64,000 nucleotides of DNA from Serpula lacrymans var. lacrymans S7.9 (Eukaryota; Basidiomycota; Agaricomycetes; Boletales; Serpulaceae): positions 186,001 to 250,000 of the forward strand of contig NW_006763308.1 of assembly GCF_000218685.1 (NCBI RefSeq), written 5' to 3'. This document shows positions 44,560 to 54,756 of the stretch, piece after piece. A model generated the notes under the pieces. The model had not been told where the DNA came from. It did not search any database and saw only the letters and a program-made list of their open reading frames with translations. The position numbers and the translations under genes are program-made. The number at the start of each line of letters is the position of its first letter. Positions within the stretch are counted from its first letter, which is position 1.

Positions 44560-44961
44560 TGTTATGATAACACAATTTCTGGACATTTCCCTTCTTTTCA
44601 TTCTCCGCTTTAACTTTATACTTGAGCTTTCACACATAGTGCCACGCGGCATTTCCCTTTTCTCGCACCGCGTTGCCTTTCTCTTATTTTTAGATTCAAC
44701 TCTCTCACGCAGTGGAGCTGGCCATACGGGCTAGGCCCTATGACATCATCAGCCACTGCCTCCATCAACTGTATAGTTCACATGTACAAACAAACCTGTA
44801 GTAGTATATATACCCCAATAGATCCAGGAGACTCCTCAGCGAGTCCTCCTGTTGTATACCAACTAACTCACTGCAGCCCCAGGGGTACCCACTCCCCATC
44901 TTCCATTATCTTCTATAGTGTGTTCTGAGTGCGCCAGAGTAATTCACTCTTGGTTGTTACA
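44560..44961 (+). repeat. 3' LTR of the full-length gypsy element
   Basis: 402 bp, TGTTATGATAAC..GGTTGTTACA, followed by the target copy GATTA. It differs from the 5' LTR at scattered sites, for example TTATGATAACAC against TTACGATAACAT and in the stretch before GCGCCAGAG. Confidence 0.93.
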
Positions 44962-44966
44962 GATTA

Positions 44967-46165
44967 AAGATCCTTTGGAGAAGGATCAGAAAGGACTTTA
45001 GAAAAGGACTGGTAACAAAGCAAGGGAATCTAGTTGATATTTGAACTGCAGGAATAGAGTACAGGAGTTACAGCTTATATACTGTTGGGGGAGCAGGAGC
45101 TTGTAAGAAGTAACCTGTAATGTAGGTATGGAGTTCCATGTGGACAATTATCTAGCGAGAGGAAAATGTATGTGCAAGGAGTGTATCATAAGGTCTAACT
45201 ACAGAGTCCATGAGGAATACTAGAACGTGCAAGGAGAAATGTATGGTGGACTACAAGTCCAGTGCAGGAGTATTGGAGTGGACAACCGGAGTACCATGTG
45301 GGAATGGAGTGTAGAGTTATGCCAACTGACAGACCCCTAGGAATGTAATCCTGGGTATACCAATGGTTCAGGGGTTTTGGGCCCAGAGAATAACTCCTTC
45401 GGAAATGCCAGAGTTCTGTCTTCTGGTATGGATATGGCAGCTGGGAGCTGAATAGTTCCATCTCCTGCAATCCCACGACCACCACCAACATGAAGGAGCC
45501 AGCTAGCAGAGGCTTCATTTTCTGGAGTATGATCCTATTCTGTGTGAGATAGCAGACATGGATACTTGTCCACAGTTGTGACCTTCTAAAAGAGGCAGAA
45601 ATAATATGTTGTCCTGATCCTCTTGGAACAACAGGTGTTGTTTGGCAGAAGTCTCCTCCAAAGGCCATTGTAATGCCTCCAAGTGGAAGCTTATTATCCA
45701 AAGCATCCTACAATGTATGATCCAATGCTATCACAATGTTGCATTGGTGCTTCATCCCAGACAATAGCTCCAGTATGTCTCAAAACCTCATGGAGGTCAG
45801 AGTTTTTTGGAATCCTGCATGTGGATATTTCTGTACAGGAATAGAGATTCCAAAGCATAAATGAGTTATGTGGCCACCCTCCAAGTACAATCCCAGAGGA
45901 TGCTACACATAGAGCAACATTATGATTATTTCTTGCTTGAACAGTAGCAACCAATACCAATATTGATTGTATTACAGAGATCTGTTTTGTCCCCACCTCC
46001 AGCACTGTGAATAAAGAAAGTCTTTCCCCAATTATGGTGGATTGACTGCATTATGGTATCAAAAGTGTTCTGTTGCTCTTGATTGAGCTGCACTACATTA
46101 TCTTCAACCTCTAAAGTAAGATTAACTGTCTTAATTTTGCCATTCGTGGAGAAGATTGTTTGCAA
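44967..46165 (-). pseudogene. Helitron-type PIF1 helicase, N-terminal part
   Basis: Minus-strand order: QLNQEQQNTFDTIMQSIHH (Q motif), SAGGGDKTDLCNT in place of the Walker A GGTGKT (46,020-45,980, degenerate), VALCVASSGIVLGGWPH (45,925-45,880), the Walker B AIVWDEAPMQH (45,770-45,740), and LGGITMAFGGDFCQTTPVV (45,690-45,620) followed by WTSIHVCYLTQN. It continues at 34,231 after the gypsy insertion. No Rep/HUH part of a Helitron is seen in the window. Confidence 0.72.
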
Positions 46166-46315
46166 TAATAGGCTTCCACTGTTGCTGAGGACAAGGCATT
46201 GCAGTAAAGTTTAAAAGACACTTATTGGATTGAGTAAACATGGATTCCAGCCAAAATAGCCCATAGTTATAAATCTGGTCTTCTGAAGGTTGGGCAATTC
46301 CTCTTTGAATAATAA

Positions 46316-46435
46316 TACAGTTAAGTGATCAAAGTTTTGCCAAGTCAGAAATCAGTGAACTTGTGTGGTCTGTAAAGTATTGTTAAGTCCTATATGCATG
46401 TTTGACTTGCTTCAGTCATTGAATGTTCTTATAAG
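46316..46435. repeat. direct repeat, copy 2
   Basis: Partner of 32,994-33,115. Without the gypsy element the two copies would flank about 2.6 kb that contains the helicase relic. Confidence 0.65.
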
Positions 46436-46867
46436 TGTGAGAATTTTCAATGTGGCTACAATTTTCACTAAGCTCACTACTACTACTGTACTACTGCTCC
46501 TGTGTTACCACAAAAACCATGCAAGCAAACCTAAGCGGAATAACCGATGCAACATGGCTTGCACATGGCATTTGGCACCACCATCCCTCAACGTAGCACA
46601 TACTATTGGCTACACTCATTGCAGCTTTGCTGCAAGTGTCAGGCACCTGAGGCACCTTCTACACCTGTGGTGCCACAAAAACCATGTGAGTGAACCTAAG
46701 TGAAATGAAGGCTCTGGGAGTGAGGAACAATCTCACGGGAGCCAGAACTCATACCAAGACTGAGTCTTAAGAATGAGCTCCTGCCACAAAATGCTCCGGC
46801 AGTCTCTTGTCCTTGTTCAACAATGTCTCTCTCATTGACTACTCTTCCTCAGCTTTGAATTCTGGCC
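46436..46867. other. non-coding, with a short internal duplication
   Basis: No gene recognised. A roughly 40-bp block around CCACAAAAACCATG and GAACCTAAG occurs near 46,508-46,545 and again near 46,672-46,708. Confidence 0.4.
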
Positions 46868-47518
46868 ATGTCCCCCCGGACCCGCAGGGCCTTGAAGAAC
46901 ATGGTGTCCACCGTTCCACAAGCCTTGGATCCCATCCCAAAATCTGCACGCACTCTCAGCTCTCAGCCTGGCCTTCTATTCTATTTGGACAAAATTGATG
47001 CCGCCTTCTTGTCCTCCATCCCCTGTCCTCCTCCTTTGAGGCCTTCAACTCCCCCGCCTACTGGTGAGCGACCTGCTTGCCAGCCTACCACTCCTGATCC
47101 CAACTTCTCTGCCCTTGCTCTCCTTTCAAATACAACCACATTGCTCCCCTGTTTGCCTCCCATGCCGCTACCAATCTTGCTTCCACCCCTTATCCCGGTT
47201 TTTCCCGCAAGGGGAAAGAAAAAGTGTCATTGCCCCAACAAGCCTTCTCGCCTCCATCTGACCCCCCTTCCTCTCATTCCTCCCCACACATCCCCACCTC
47301 TGCCGCCCCTCACAGTTTCTACACCAAAGATAGTTTGCTTAATGCTGCTGCCCTTTGAACCAAGCTGCCTCCTCCAACATCCCCGGAGCCATTATCCCTG
47401 GCAGGTACATTGTTCATCCACTTTATACCTTCCTTCTCTTGTGTTGTGCCTCCACGCGCTCACCTGTGCATATAGCACCTATTGCGCCTTATTCACACTC
47501 CTCTATGTGCATACACGC
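46868..47518 (+). CDS. proline-rich open frame, unknown
   Basis: I do not recognise it. ATG at 46,868 (SPRTRRALKNMVSTVPQAL), then a short LLFYLDKIDAAFLSSI stretch and a long proline/threonine/leucine-rich region. The frame is open until it runs into the family A LTR at 47,519. It could be a retroelement gag N-terminus, for example of a DIRS-like element, or a chance open frame in low-complexity DNA. The LTR insertion cuts it. Confidence 0.3.
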
Positions 47519-49340
47519 TGTCATGCACCAAAATTGATTGGTAGCATGGACAGGTGTCAATAACGAAGCGAATATTCGAAAAGACTCGCCTTTGCGCCAC
47601 ACAGGCACAGTGCCACGTGGAATAGTAATTAATATTGCCTGTTTTGAACTTGTGGCTGATCAGCACCACCTCTATTAGGCAATCCAGTCACGCTCACCTT
47701 TGCTTTTCCATCCGGTACTTTCCGTGTTTTGGCATTTCGGCAAATTTTTGCGTCGCCACTGGCTACACATTGCATTGCGCCCTCGCTTGTGTCGTTTCCC
47801 TTACTCCCCTTCCTTTGCCTAGCCCCACCATGGGCCCCTTCCTCTCCTTTTTATTCTCACCTGACAGTCGTTTCTGGATCCCCATTCTAGTCCACTTGTT
47901 CGTCACCTCCACCCTCCTCCTCCTCATATTATTTGCACCCTCACCATTTCTGATGTCACCACTTCCTATCCGCTTCCGTTGCCGATGCGTTGACTACCAC
48001 GTGCCACTGCTGATATCAGCAAAGCCCCGGCGGCCGGTCCAAATAGGGCAACAGGTCCATCTTCATGACGTCGATCTGCCATCACATACTATCAAAACAT
48101 CAGTCACTCATCTTGCCTGGTTGGAGTGTGGGTGGGTAGTTTTTGAGCTGGAGAAGGTTCATCCCCTTGCGTCGCCCATGTTCATCGCTGTCCCATTCAC
48201 TTGGGTACACTTATCCTTTGTCCATCGTCTTTGCTACAGCTACACCTACCACACGCTGCCTGGGACTCACTTGTTCCAAATTGGAACTACTCCTCTCCCT
48301 CCCTCGTTTGATCAGGTGGTCCAACACAACCAGTCCATTGGTAAGGCCATGGAACTGTCGGATGTGGACTAGGTGGTGGACCGGTGGCTCCAGTTTCTTT
48401 TTTTTCAGCAGAACATTCATTTACAGTGCGATTATTTTTGATTTTTGAATCATTTTTATGGACACATATTTTTTTAGAATGCCTGACTGACAATAAAGGA
48501 ACTGTGTTGATACTGATAGTGTTTTTCCTTGCCCCTTTTTTTTACTGCATCTTCCCATGACATCATGATTTTCCTGCTCTCTTTTTGCTATTGGACTTTA
48601 CTTTATGGCTGTACAAACCTGTAACATTACTCACAGCATTCATTGTTCTATCCCTTTCTTTCCCTTATTTTGATGATCTTATCCTGTAGCAACTACGCAG
48701 GATTCATCAGCGTACATTCCTTCCTTCATGTTCTTTCTCATTCTTTTTGCGCAGCTATACTGTGCATAGCCTGCCTTTCTTTTCACTATATAAACCCCTG
48801 TATTTTACCTTGTAAAAACAACAAAAAACTCGATTCCAGACTTCTTCTCTAAATCTCAAGTTCACTACTCTGCTACTTGTGATCCAGTGTGGTCACAATA
48901 CTTCCCACTGTTACCACTGCTATCTGCTGTCATTGTCACTCGTCATTTTTGAAAGTCACTGTCATCCCTTTCGATTAGAGTCCTTCTGAGCACTACAGTT
49001 TGTGCATCAGGAGCCTGCTATCACTGGGAACCTCGTCACCTCATCATCTTTATCGTTCTCAAACCTACTTTGTGCTACAATTAGCAAGGTAGTGCTCATC
49101 TATACTCGTCATTAAGCCCCCATCTTCTATAAATTCAACTATCCCTCCTCCTCAAAACCCACACCCATACCTCTCTGGGTTTTACTTTGAAGGACCTTCA
49201 TACATACCACCCCACGAACAACCAGAGCACCCACTGTTCTAGGAGGCAAAGCCCATAAACAAGTTCCGTGGAATCTGGGAGGATTGTTTGTTAGTTTGTT
49301 TTTGTGTGTGGTTTTCTAACAACAGTTCTCATCATCGACA
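47519..49340 (+). mobile_element. LTR family A, solo copy with target duplication
   Basis: 1,822 bp, TGTCATGCACC..TCATCATCGACA, with ACGC on both sides (47,515-47,518 and 49,341-49,344). This copy is the best definition of the family's ends. The TGACGTCA site of other copies is TGACGTCG here (near 48,066). A 245-codon open frame inside it is not convincing as a gene. Confidence 0.85.
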
Positions 49341-49344
49341 ACGC

Positions 49345-49866
49345 ACTCTCCCCTGTTGGGGCTTTGTCGGAGATTTCTGGAAGTGGCTGCAAGGTATTGC
49401 ACTGGATTGCAAGCCCACAATCAACGGCACCAGTTGCAATTGATTATCGGGAAAACCCTTATCTTTGCAATGCAACTACAATCTAATCGTAATCACTGGG
49501 TCTGAAACCTGTAATCAATTGCAATCAATATTGTATCCCCTTTAGGAGTATCTGAAAAACAATATTTTTTTGGCTTTGCAAGAGACAAAATAAATTGCAA
49601 TATTTTATTCCAATTGTAAGTATGGTATTTGTACTGACAGGGATTTGAACCCGCGGTCACCCCACTTGCAAGAGCCATTGCAACCAAGTTTTTTTTTCAA
49701 TATAACCACTTCGCCAAAGAGCTGACATTACTATAGAAGTGTACATCAATATAACTAATTGTTTTGCTGGACTGCTTGTAATGTACTTACGAAGTGATTG
49801 CAACACCACACAAGTATCAGCAAAGGTTGATTTGTAACAAACATGTTAGAGTATGAAATCAAATAG
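49345..49866. repeat. region rich in TTGCAA / ATTGCAATTG words, with tRNA-like unit
   Basis: From 49,390 to 49,690 the words ATTGCA, TTGCAA, CAATTG and GTAATCAATTGC recur in both orientations. A tRNA-like unit lies at 49,633-49,727. This may be a SINE or MITE. The remainder holds nothing I can name. Confidence 0.45.
49633..49727 (-). other. tRNA-like Pol III unit (class II type), degenerate
   Basis: On the minus strand an A box (TGGCGAAGTGGTTA, near 49,705-49,718) and a perfect B box (GGTTCAAATCC, near 49,641-49,652) lie at tRNA spacing, with an A run and a TTGCAA..TTGCAA arm between. The acceptor stem does not pair and the T stem has mismatches. Either a dead Ser/Leu-like tRNA or the head of a SINE. 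Confidence 0.45.
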
Positions 49867-51635
49867 CTACTTGGTACGACGAGTGCGCTTTGTAGTAGTG
49901 GTGCCAATTTCATTACTACCTGTAGCTACTTCTGCAGACTTCACTTTACCACTTTGACCCTTCTTGGTTTTCATCACCGGTGCATTGGTAATATTATCTC
50001 TGGCCTCCTCCTCTAAAATATCAACTCCATCAGTGCCAACGAGCTTGCGAGAGAAAATGTTATCAGTAGATAAAACATTAATCTGCACGGCAGATGGTGC
50101 AGCGGTTGCCACTACTACTCCAATATCATCTTCGTCAGAAGAAATATCCATTTTGGCCATTGCTTGTTCAACTTCTTCGTTATAGTGATCTTCTTGCCCT
50201 GCTATAACTGCCTGAATAGTCTTGCGTGAAGAAAAAATGTACCGGTCAAAGATTTTGTATATCTCTTTGACTTGTTTCTTGTCAGCTTTCATAATGAGGA
50301 TTTTCTTGTAGTTGCGGAACAGGTCAAAGTACTTTAAACCTGATTTGGCACCTTTGCCATCATGTGGAAATTCTTCGTCAGGAGAAACTAAGAAAACAGC
50401 CTATATAGCAAGATCAGAATGACAGCCGCTCAGAATAGTCTACTTTTAACTCACCACAACTGCTCCCCATGCTAGAGATCCTGGAGTATTCATGGTGACA
50501 TCCCATGTTTTTGCATTACTTTTACCACCAGCGCGGCCACCCTCAAGTGACTTTGGTCCATGAAATGCGACTTTGAGAATCTGAGCAACAACGGTAAGTC
50601 AGTTCTCGTACATGATTTTAGTGACTACATTACCTTGGCAATTGCGGTACTTCCAAAGACATTTTTCATGTCCATTACACCGTCAGGAAACAGAACAGGT
50701 GGGAACATATCATACTTTATTTGCTCTCCGACCAGTTTGGCTCCTTGTAATATTTTCAGCTCCGGAACTGAGGTCCTGTCAAACAGGACTTCAAAATAAT
50801 GCTGTGGGAGACCAAATATTTTGCTGGCTTCGCCACAAATTTTGAAAATGACATCTGAACGGCCACTGCGTAGCCTTTTTTGAAACTTAGATTATAAAAA
50901 AACAATTTGTTACTTTTACATATGAAATGAATGGCGTAAAACAGACATACCAGGTTGCCGAGATGCTGGCTATCCTTCATTAAACGATGGAAGTGGATGG
51001 GAATGAATTCATGCAGTTCTCTAATTTGCGTCTGCTCTTCCGCAAGTGCTGATGCATAGCGTTTTGGAGAGTCCACTATCGGCACATCGGATCCAGCTGG
51101 CCGTTCTGCTCAAAACCACAGTAAATTTACCGACATATCAACCATAATCCCATATTTCTTTGCGAGCTTCCCAATCTCCTCATCGTGAGCAATGACCTCC
51201 TTTGGGACAGCTGATGCCCGAGCTCGTGTAGGCTGCTTTGCCTTAAGCAATGCATTGTCCCTTTTCAGCCGCCTGTTGTCATTGCGGATCTCATGTAAGT
51301 GCAGTTGCGTAGCCTGAAGTGCCTGTGATGATGCTTGATTTTTATGATCCGCAGAAGGCAACGCATTTACTTACTTTTCTGAGCTCTGCAATGGATGCAC
51401 CATCTCCCGGCATCGCAAGTGCCAGGAGATCCTGTCTATGTGCCGACGGTCTGTGGGTGACCAAATGTGTGCTTCTTGTTGCCAGGTTCGTCACAGCTCT
51501 CCTCCGAATCATCACAGTCGTCAGTTGTTTCTGAAGAAAAGACACGATTAAAGTTCTCTTGTTCATCTGAGTCTGAATTGCCGTCATGTCGTCTTGCACC
51601 GTGTTGAGGCATCTGGCTGAGGAATGTTGGGTCAC
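49867..51635 (-). CDS. uncharacterised multi-exon protein, Agaricomycete type
   Basis: Function unknown. Reading leftwards: an N-terminal exon (51,635-51,375) with TQMNKRTLIVSFLQKQLTTV; a coiled-coil-like exon (51,361-51,120: HLHEIRNDNRRLKRDNALLKAK, then HDEEIGKLAKKYGIMV); an exon near 51,085-50,950; a core exon (50,870-50,640: FKICGEASKIFGLPQHYFEVLF, AKLVGEQIKYDMFPPVLFPDG, STAIAKI); and an exon on the other side of an intron (50,590-50,450) with AFHGPKSLEGGRAGGKSNAKTW and MNTPGSLAWGAVVAVFLVSPDEE. The last exon has KKILIMKADKKQVKEIYKIFDRY and an acidic then basic tail (TTTTKRTRRTK, possibly nuclear). No internal stop is obvious in these exons. I think it belongs to an expanded fungal family (possibly DUF6698) often near transposons; unverified. 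Confidence 0.5.
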
Positions 51636-51860
51636 GTCAATGCTGGGAGGGCAAACATAAACAGCGAGATTTTAAAGCAGTTGCAGCCGACTTACATAAA
51701 ATGAAACACGAGGATGCTGCGTTTCCATTATGTATACATTGTAACATGAGGATGCAGCAAGCCTTTGGTGCGTTGGATGTATGACGTTCATATTACATCA
51801 AACACCTTTTCTCCTGTCGTTTCCACTACTGATGATGTTACCATTACAGATAATCTTTTT

Positions 51861-54608
51861 CAAGTTTGCGGTAGGAATGATGGTACTCTCGGCGTCAGAC
51901 GAGTAATGAGCAAGGTTCGGAGTTTAATATAAATTTAGTGATCAAACGAATGCGGATAATCATCCTGTCAGTCTACTCACCCACTTATCCTGACCCAAAA
52001 TCAGCCTGGCAAGCCAAATAGCAGCAGCAGCTATCAATGATGGAGGTGCAGCCAACAATCTCCACTCTAGGCATTGAATCTCGAGGAAGTACTTGACAAT
52101 CGTGCGAGCCTTCACGTCATATTCGTCTGCCTTGCTGATCCGCCTCAAGAAGTGCATTGGGCTGGGATAACTCAAATTCCAGTTGAGCGTCTTCAAGACA
52201 TAGCACTCTGCTTGGAGGATCTCAGTTTCGAGCGAGATAGGTCCAAGAGTATTTGCTTCCCTGAGAGATATAAGAAAATCCCAGAAAGCGAGCAGAGCTG
52301 GGTGTGTCCAAGCGATCTGAGAATTGTTCGCTACCCCTGATACTGGGCCACTGGGAAGCAGAATGTCCTCGCCCGGTAGTGGATCCAATATGACTGTGAC
52401 GGTTGCGTCATCCCAGGGTGGTCTTCCACGTACAGGAATAAGCTAAGCTCCCCTAGCATAAGGAGTATCCAGATATTCCAGGACTGATTTGGAATTATAT
52501 GGTGAAAATGGTACTTTGTCTGTTGTGGCATAGGGCTTAACGCGCAACGCAGTTTTAGGCGGGCAATCTGTAAAACGGGCAGAGTAAAAGTGGGGCTATT
52601 GTGCGATCCATTTAGGACGATTAATGTTGAAAGTTGCTCTAAGCCAAAAGACCACGAACCTGAGGTATCACTGTGAAAAGTGGAGAGATGTCATAATGGG
52701 TCCTTTTAGATGGCCTTACCAAATCATTTGGAGACGGTTCTTGTGAAAGAGATCGAGCTCTACGTTGAGAAGTCCTAGCCTCGTCTGTGAGCGGTTCAGG
52801 ATCTTGTATTTCGGACTCGTGTCTGTTTATTTTCCCCGGGCGTTTTCGGTCATAACTATGAAAATAAACAGACAAATATTCAAAGTCTGTGCTTTCAAAG
52901 CTAGATAAATCATCTAGCGTGAAGTAGTCCCAGTCCATAACGCCCGGGCTTGCCCCCCAGTCCTTGAGATCCCGAGCCCACGAGCCAAGCCTTCCTTGTT
53001 CCTCCGACGCTAAAGTAGGAGGATCTAAAGCAAACTTGAATAGTTTCCTATCGGAAAGGTCTAAGAATGAATTCAGTTCATTGACAATACCCAAACGAGG
53101 ACAGATAGTGCGCACCAAAGTTGTATTCGCCAAAACTCGCACTGGTGTTCACCCAACCATTTGAATAACACGCAGCATTTACGAGAGCCCTCCCGTTTTC
53201 AACAAGAGACGTTGGCGAAGATAAGTGTACGAAGAATCGGCACAGTACAAGAAGTGCGCAACGGATGGAGCCACAATTTCTTCAACATTTGCCGCGACAA
53301 AAAGGCAAGTGATACCGACTAGTTACAACTTTGCAAGGGAAACGACGCGTGCGGAAAGGAATCGATCGATAAGGTTAACGCACAAGAACAGCGTTTCTGG
53401 CAAAAGACGAAAACGGACGTGGACTTGGACCAGCCAGTCAGTGAGGATTCCACGCATCTTCCACGCAAGCTCTTTCTGGCTTTCCATGTAGTTCGGGTTG
53501 GGCATAGTGGTAAGCTGCACGTTATGAATCATCAGTGATATAGTTAATGAGTATGTCAAAACAATGCGCACCTCGATCTCTTTCATGTAGTTAAAGATCT
53601 CAATCACATACTCGCTAACCATCAAATGGTCGTCTGCATCCTCGGCATCGAGGTCATCCCATTGGTCACCGTAGGGATCTGCCTCTGGTTCACTATCTGC
53701 GTAAGCTTCAAGAGCAGCTTCTTCGGCTTCCTGTTGTAACTGTTCTTGTTCGAAGAGTTTCACTTCGTCAGGGATGTCTGAGGACGTGCGCCGCTTCTTG
53801 AAGACACCATTGTCCTCGACGTCATCCTCGTGCTTTGCGGGGGCCGAGTTGGCAGGCGAGTTGGAACCTCTGATGGACAAGTCTCGTCTACAACGGTTTG
53901 CAAAGCTAAACCCGAACGTCTTGTCGAGACCCGGTGTGGCTGAGGTTCTGCTGAGGGAGCTGCATTGGTAGTTGGATGGTCATCAATTGCCATGGCATCT
54001 TCATCTGCAACCTTTCCAGACTCCTCCTTCACCTTGTCCAGATTCTGCACTTGAGGTGCCACAACTGTACTCCTTGTGGCAAGACGTGTCGTAGAACCTG
54101 AGACAGTGCACAACGGTTGCCTTGCTGCAGCAACCAGGGACGGTTTTGACTTGATCACGACGCCATCAAATTTCTCCTTAACCTCCTTGACGGGATCAGC
54201 TTCTTTCCTCTTCCCTTTGACTTCCTTAGCTGGAACATTAGTGGTTTTGTTCTTGTTCACAAATCTCGTGACTTCTCCCAGAGCCTCACGCTTTCTCTTC
54301 CCTTGAACGGCGAGATTGACCTTGTTCTCATCATTACCGTTCGCCTTTGCTCAAGATGCAGCGGTTGCAGCAGTAGCTCAGGTCAGACCACCAATCGTAG
54401 CAGTACCAGAGCCATTCGATGATGGGGGTTTCACTCGGGCAGTAAGACGCGATGGACGAGCATTGGCATTCTCGTTATCTTTAAGAGTTGTTGTACGAGT
54501 CGTCCGCGTTACACGCCGTGTCTATTAAATGAGCGCGCAATGAGCGATGAAGTCACAGCAACGAGCAAGTAAAAGATAGAGAAAGCTCACAGGAATATTC
54601 GAAGCCAT
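51861..54608 (-). pseudogene. cyclin B-type gene, interrupted and decayed
   Basis: G2/mitotic B-type cyclin, the regulatory subunit of Cdk1. Exon 1 is 54,608-54,591 (MASNIP), then a GTGAGC..AATAG intron. Exon 2 carries a disordered N-terminus (TRRVTRTTRTTT, KRKREALGEVT, KEKFDGVVIKSKP). A frameshift lies near 53,870; then VFKKRRTSSD and DPYGDQWDDLDAEDADD. The cyclin box covers LMVSEYVIEIFNYMKEIE, then after an intron PNPNYMESQKELAWKMRGIL, TDWLVQVHVRFRLLPETLFL, FLSARVVSLAKL and ANVEEIVAPSVAHFL. At 53,224 it is broken by a 994-bp insert and resumes at 52,229 with ETEILQAECYVLKTLNWNLS, HFLRRISKADEYDVKARTI and LEWRLLAAPPSLIAAAAIWLA. After a last intron it ends in PNLAHYSS..PTANL, cut off at about 51,861. 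Stops: TGA at 54,378-54,380 and 54,351-54,353, TAA at 53,323-53,325; the last acceptor reads AA for AG (51,924-51,925). Confidence 0.88.
52230..53223 (-). mobile_element. 994-bp insert in the cyclin gene carrying part of another gene
   Basis: Lies exactly between the codons SSYT and ETEILQ of the cyclin. On the minus strand it encodes two exons: 53,142-52,666 (167-codon open frame starting MRVLANTTLVRTICPRLG, with ASEEQGRLGSWARDLKDWG, MDWDYFTLDDLSSF and a basic KRPGKINRHESE..RRARSLSQEPSP region), and, after an intron GTTCGT..CAATAG, FYSARFTDCPPKTALR, YNSKSVLEYLDTPYARGA, RPPWDDATVTVILDPLPGED and IAWTHPALLAFWDFLISLRE. One TAG interrupts the second exon. I do not recognise the family. No inverted repeats or clear target duplication. 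Confidence 0.65.
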
Positions 54609-54756
54609 GAACAAGAAATGTCCGTTAAACAATAACTAGGATATGATAGACGACAGAAATGAAAAATGAAAGGGTAAGAACGTTGCAGACTGAAGCCAAA
54701 GGTGGAGAACGACGGAATATCCATACTAGGGACTGCTTGTCTGTTCCCAGTTGTCC

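Larger units (their letters stand above)
34237..44961 (+). mobile_element. full-length Ty3/gypsy (chromovirus) element with nested insertions
   Basis: Bounded by LTRs at 34,237-34,635 and 44,560-44,961, with perfect target duplications GATTA at 34,232-34,236 and 44,962-44,966. Interior order: leader, gag, protease, RT, RNase H, integrase, chromodomain, polypurine tract. Total 10.7 kb; about 6.2 kb once the DNA transposon (36,069-40,158) and the solo LTR (41,073-41,484) and their target copies are subtracted. It is inserted in a helicase gene. The two LTRs differ at several positions, so it is not recent. Size and layout resemble marY1 of Tricholoma matsutake from memory. Confidence 0.93.

Noticed and set aside
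47635..48372. A 245-codon open frame, with shorter equivalents in the other family A copies.
   Set aside because: It lies inside a TG..CA LTR with target duplication; the product is hydrophobic/serine-rich low-complexity sequence without a domain, the frame is broken in the other copies, and opposite-strand frames are equally open.
52639..53142. Treating the 167-codon frame as part of the cyclin gene.
   Set aside because: The cyclin box frame is continuous only when this segment is left out, and its sequence has no cyclin features.
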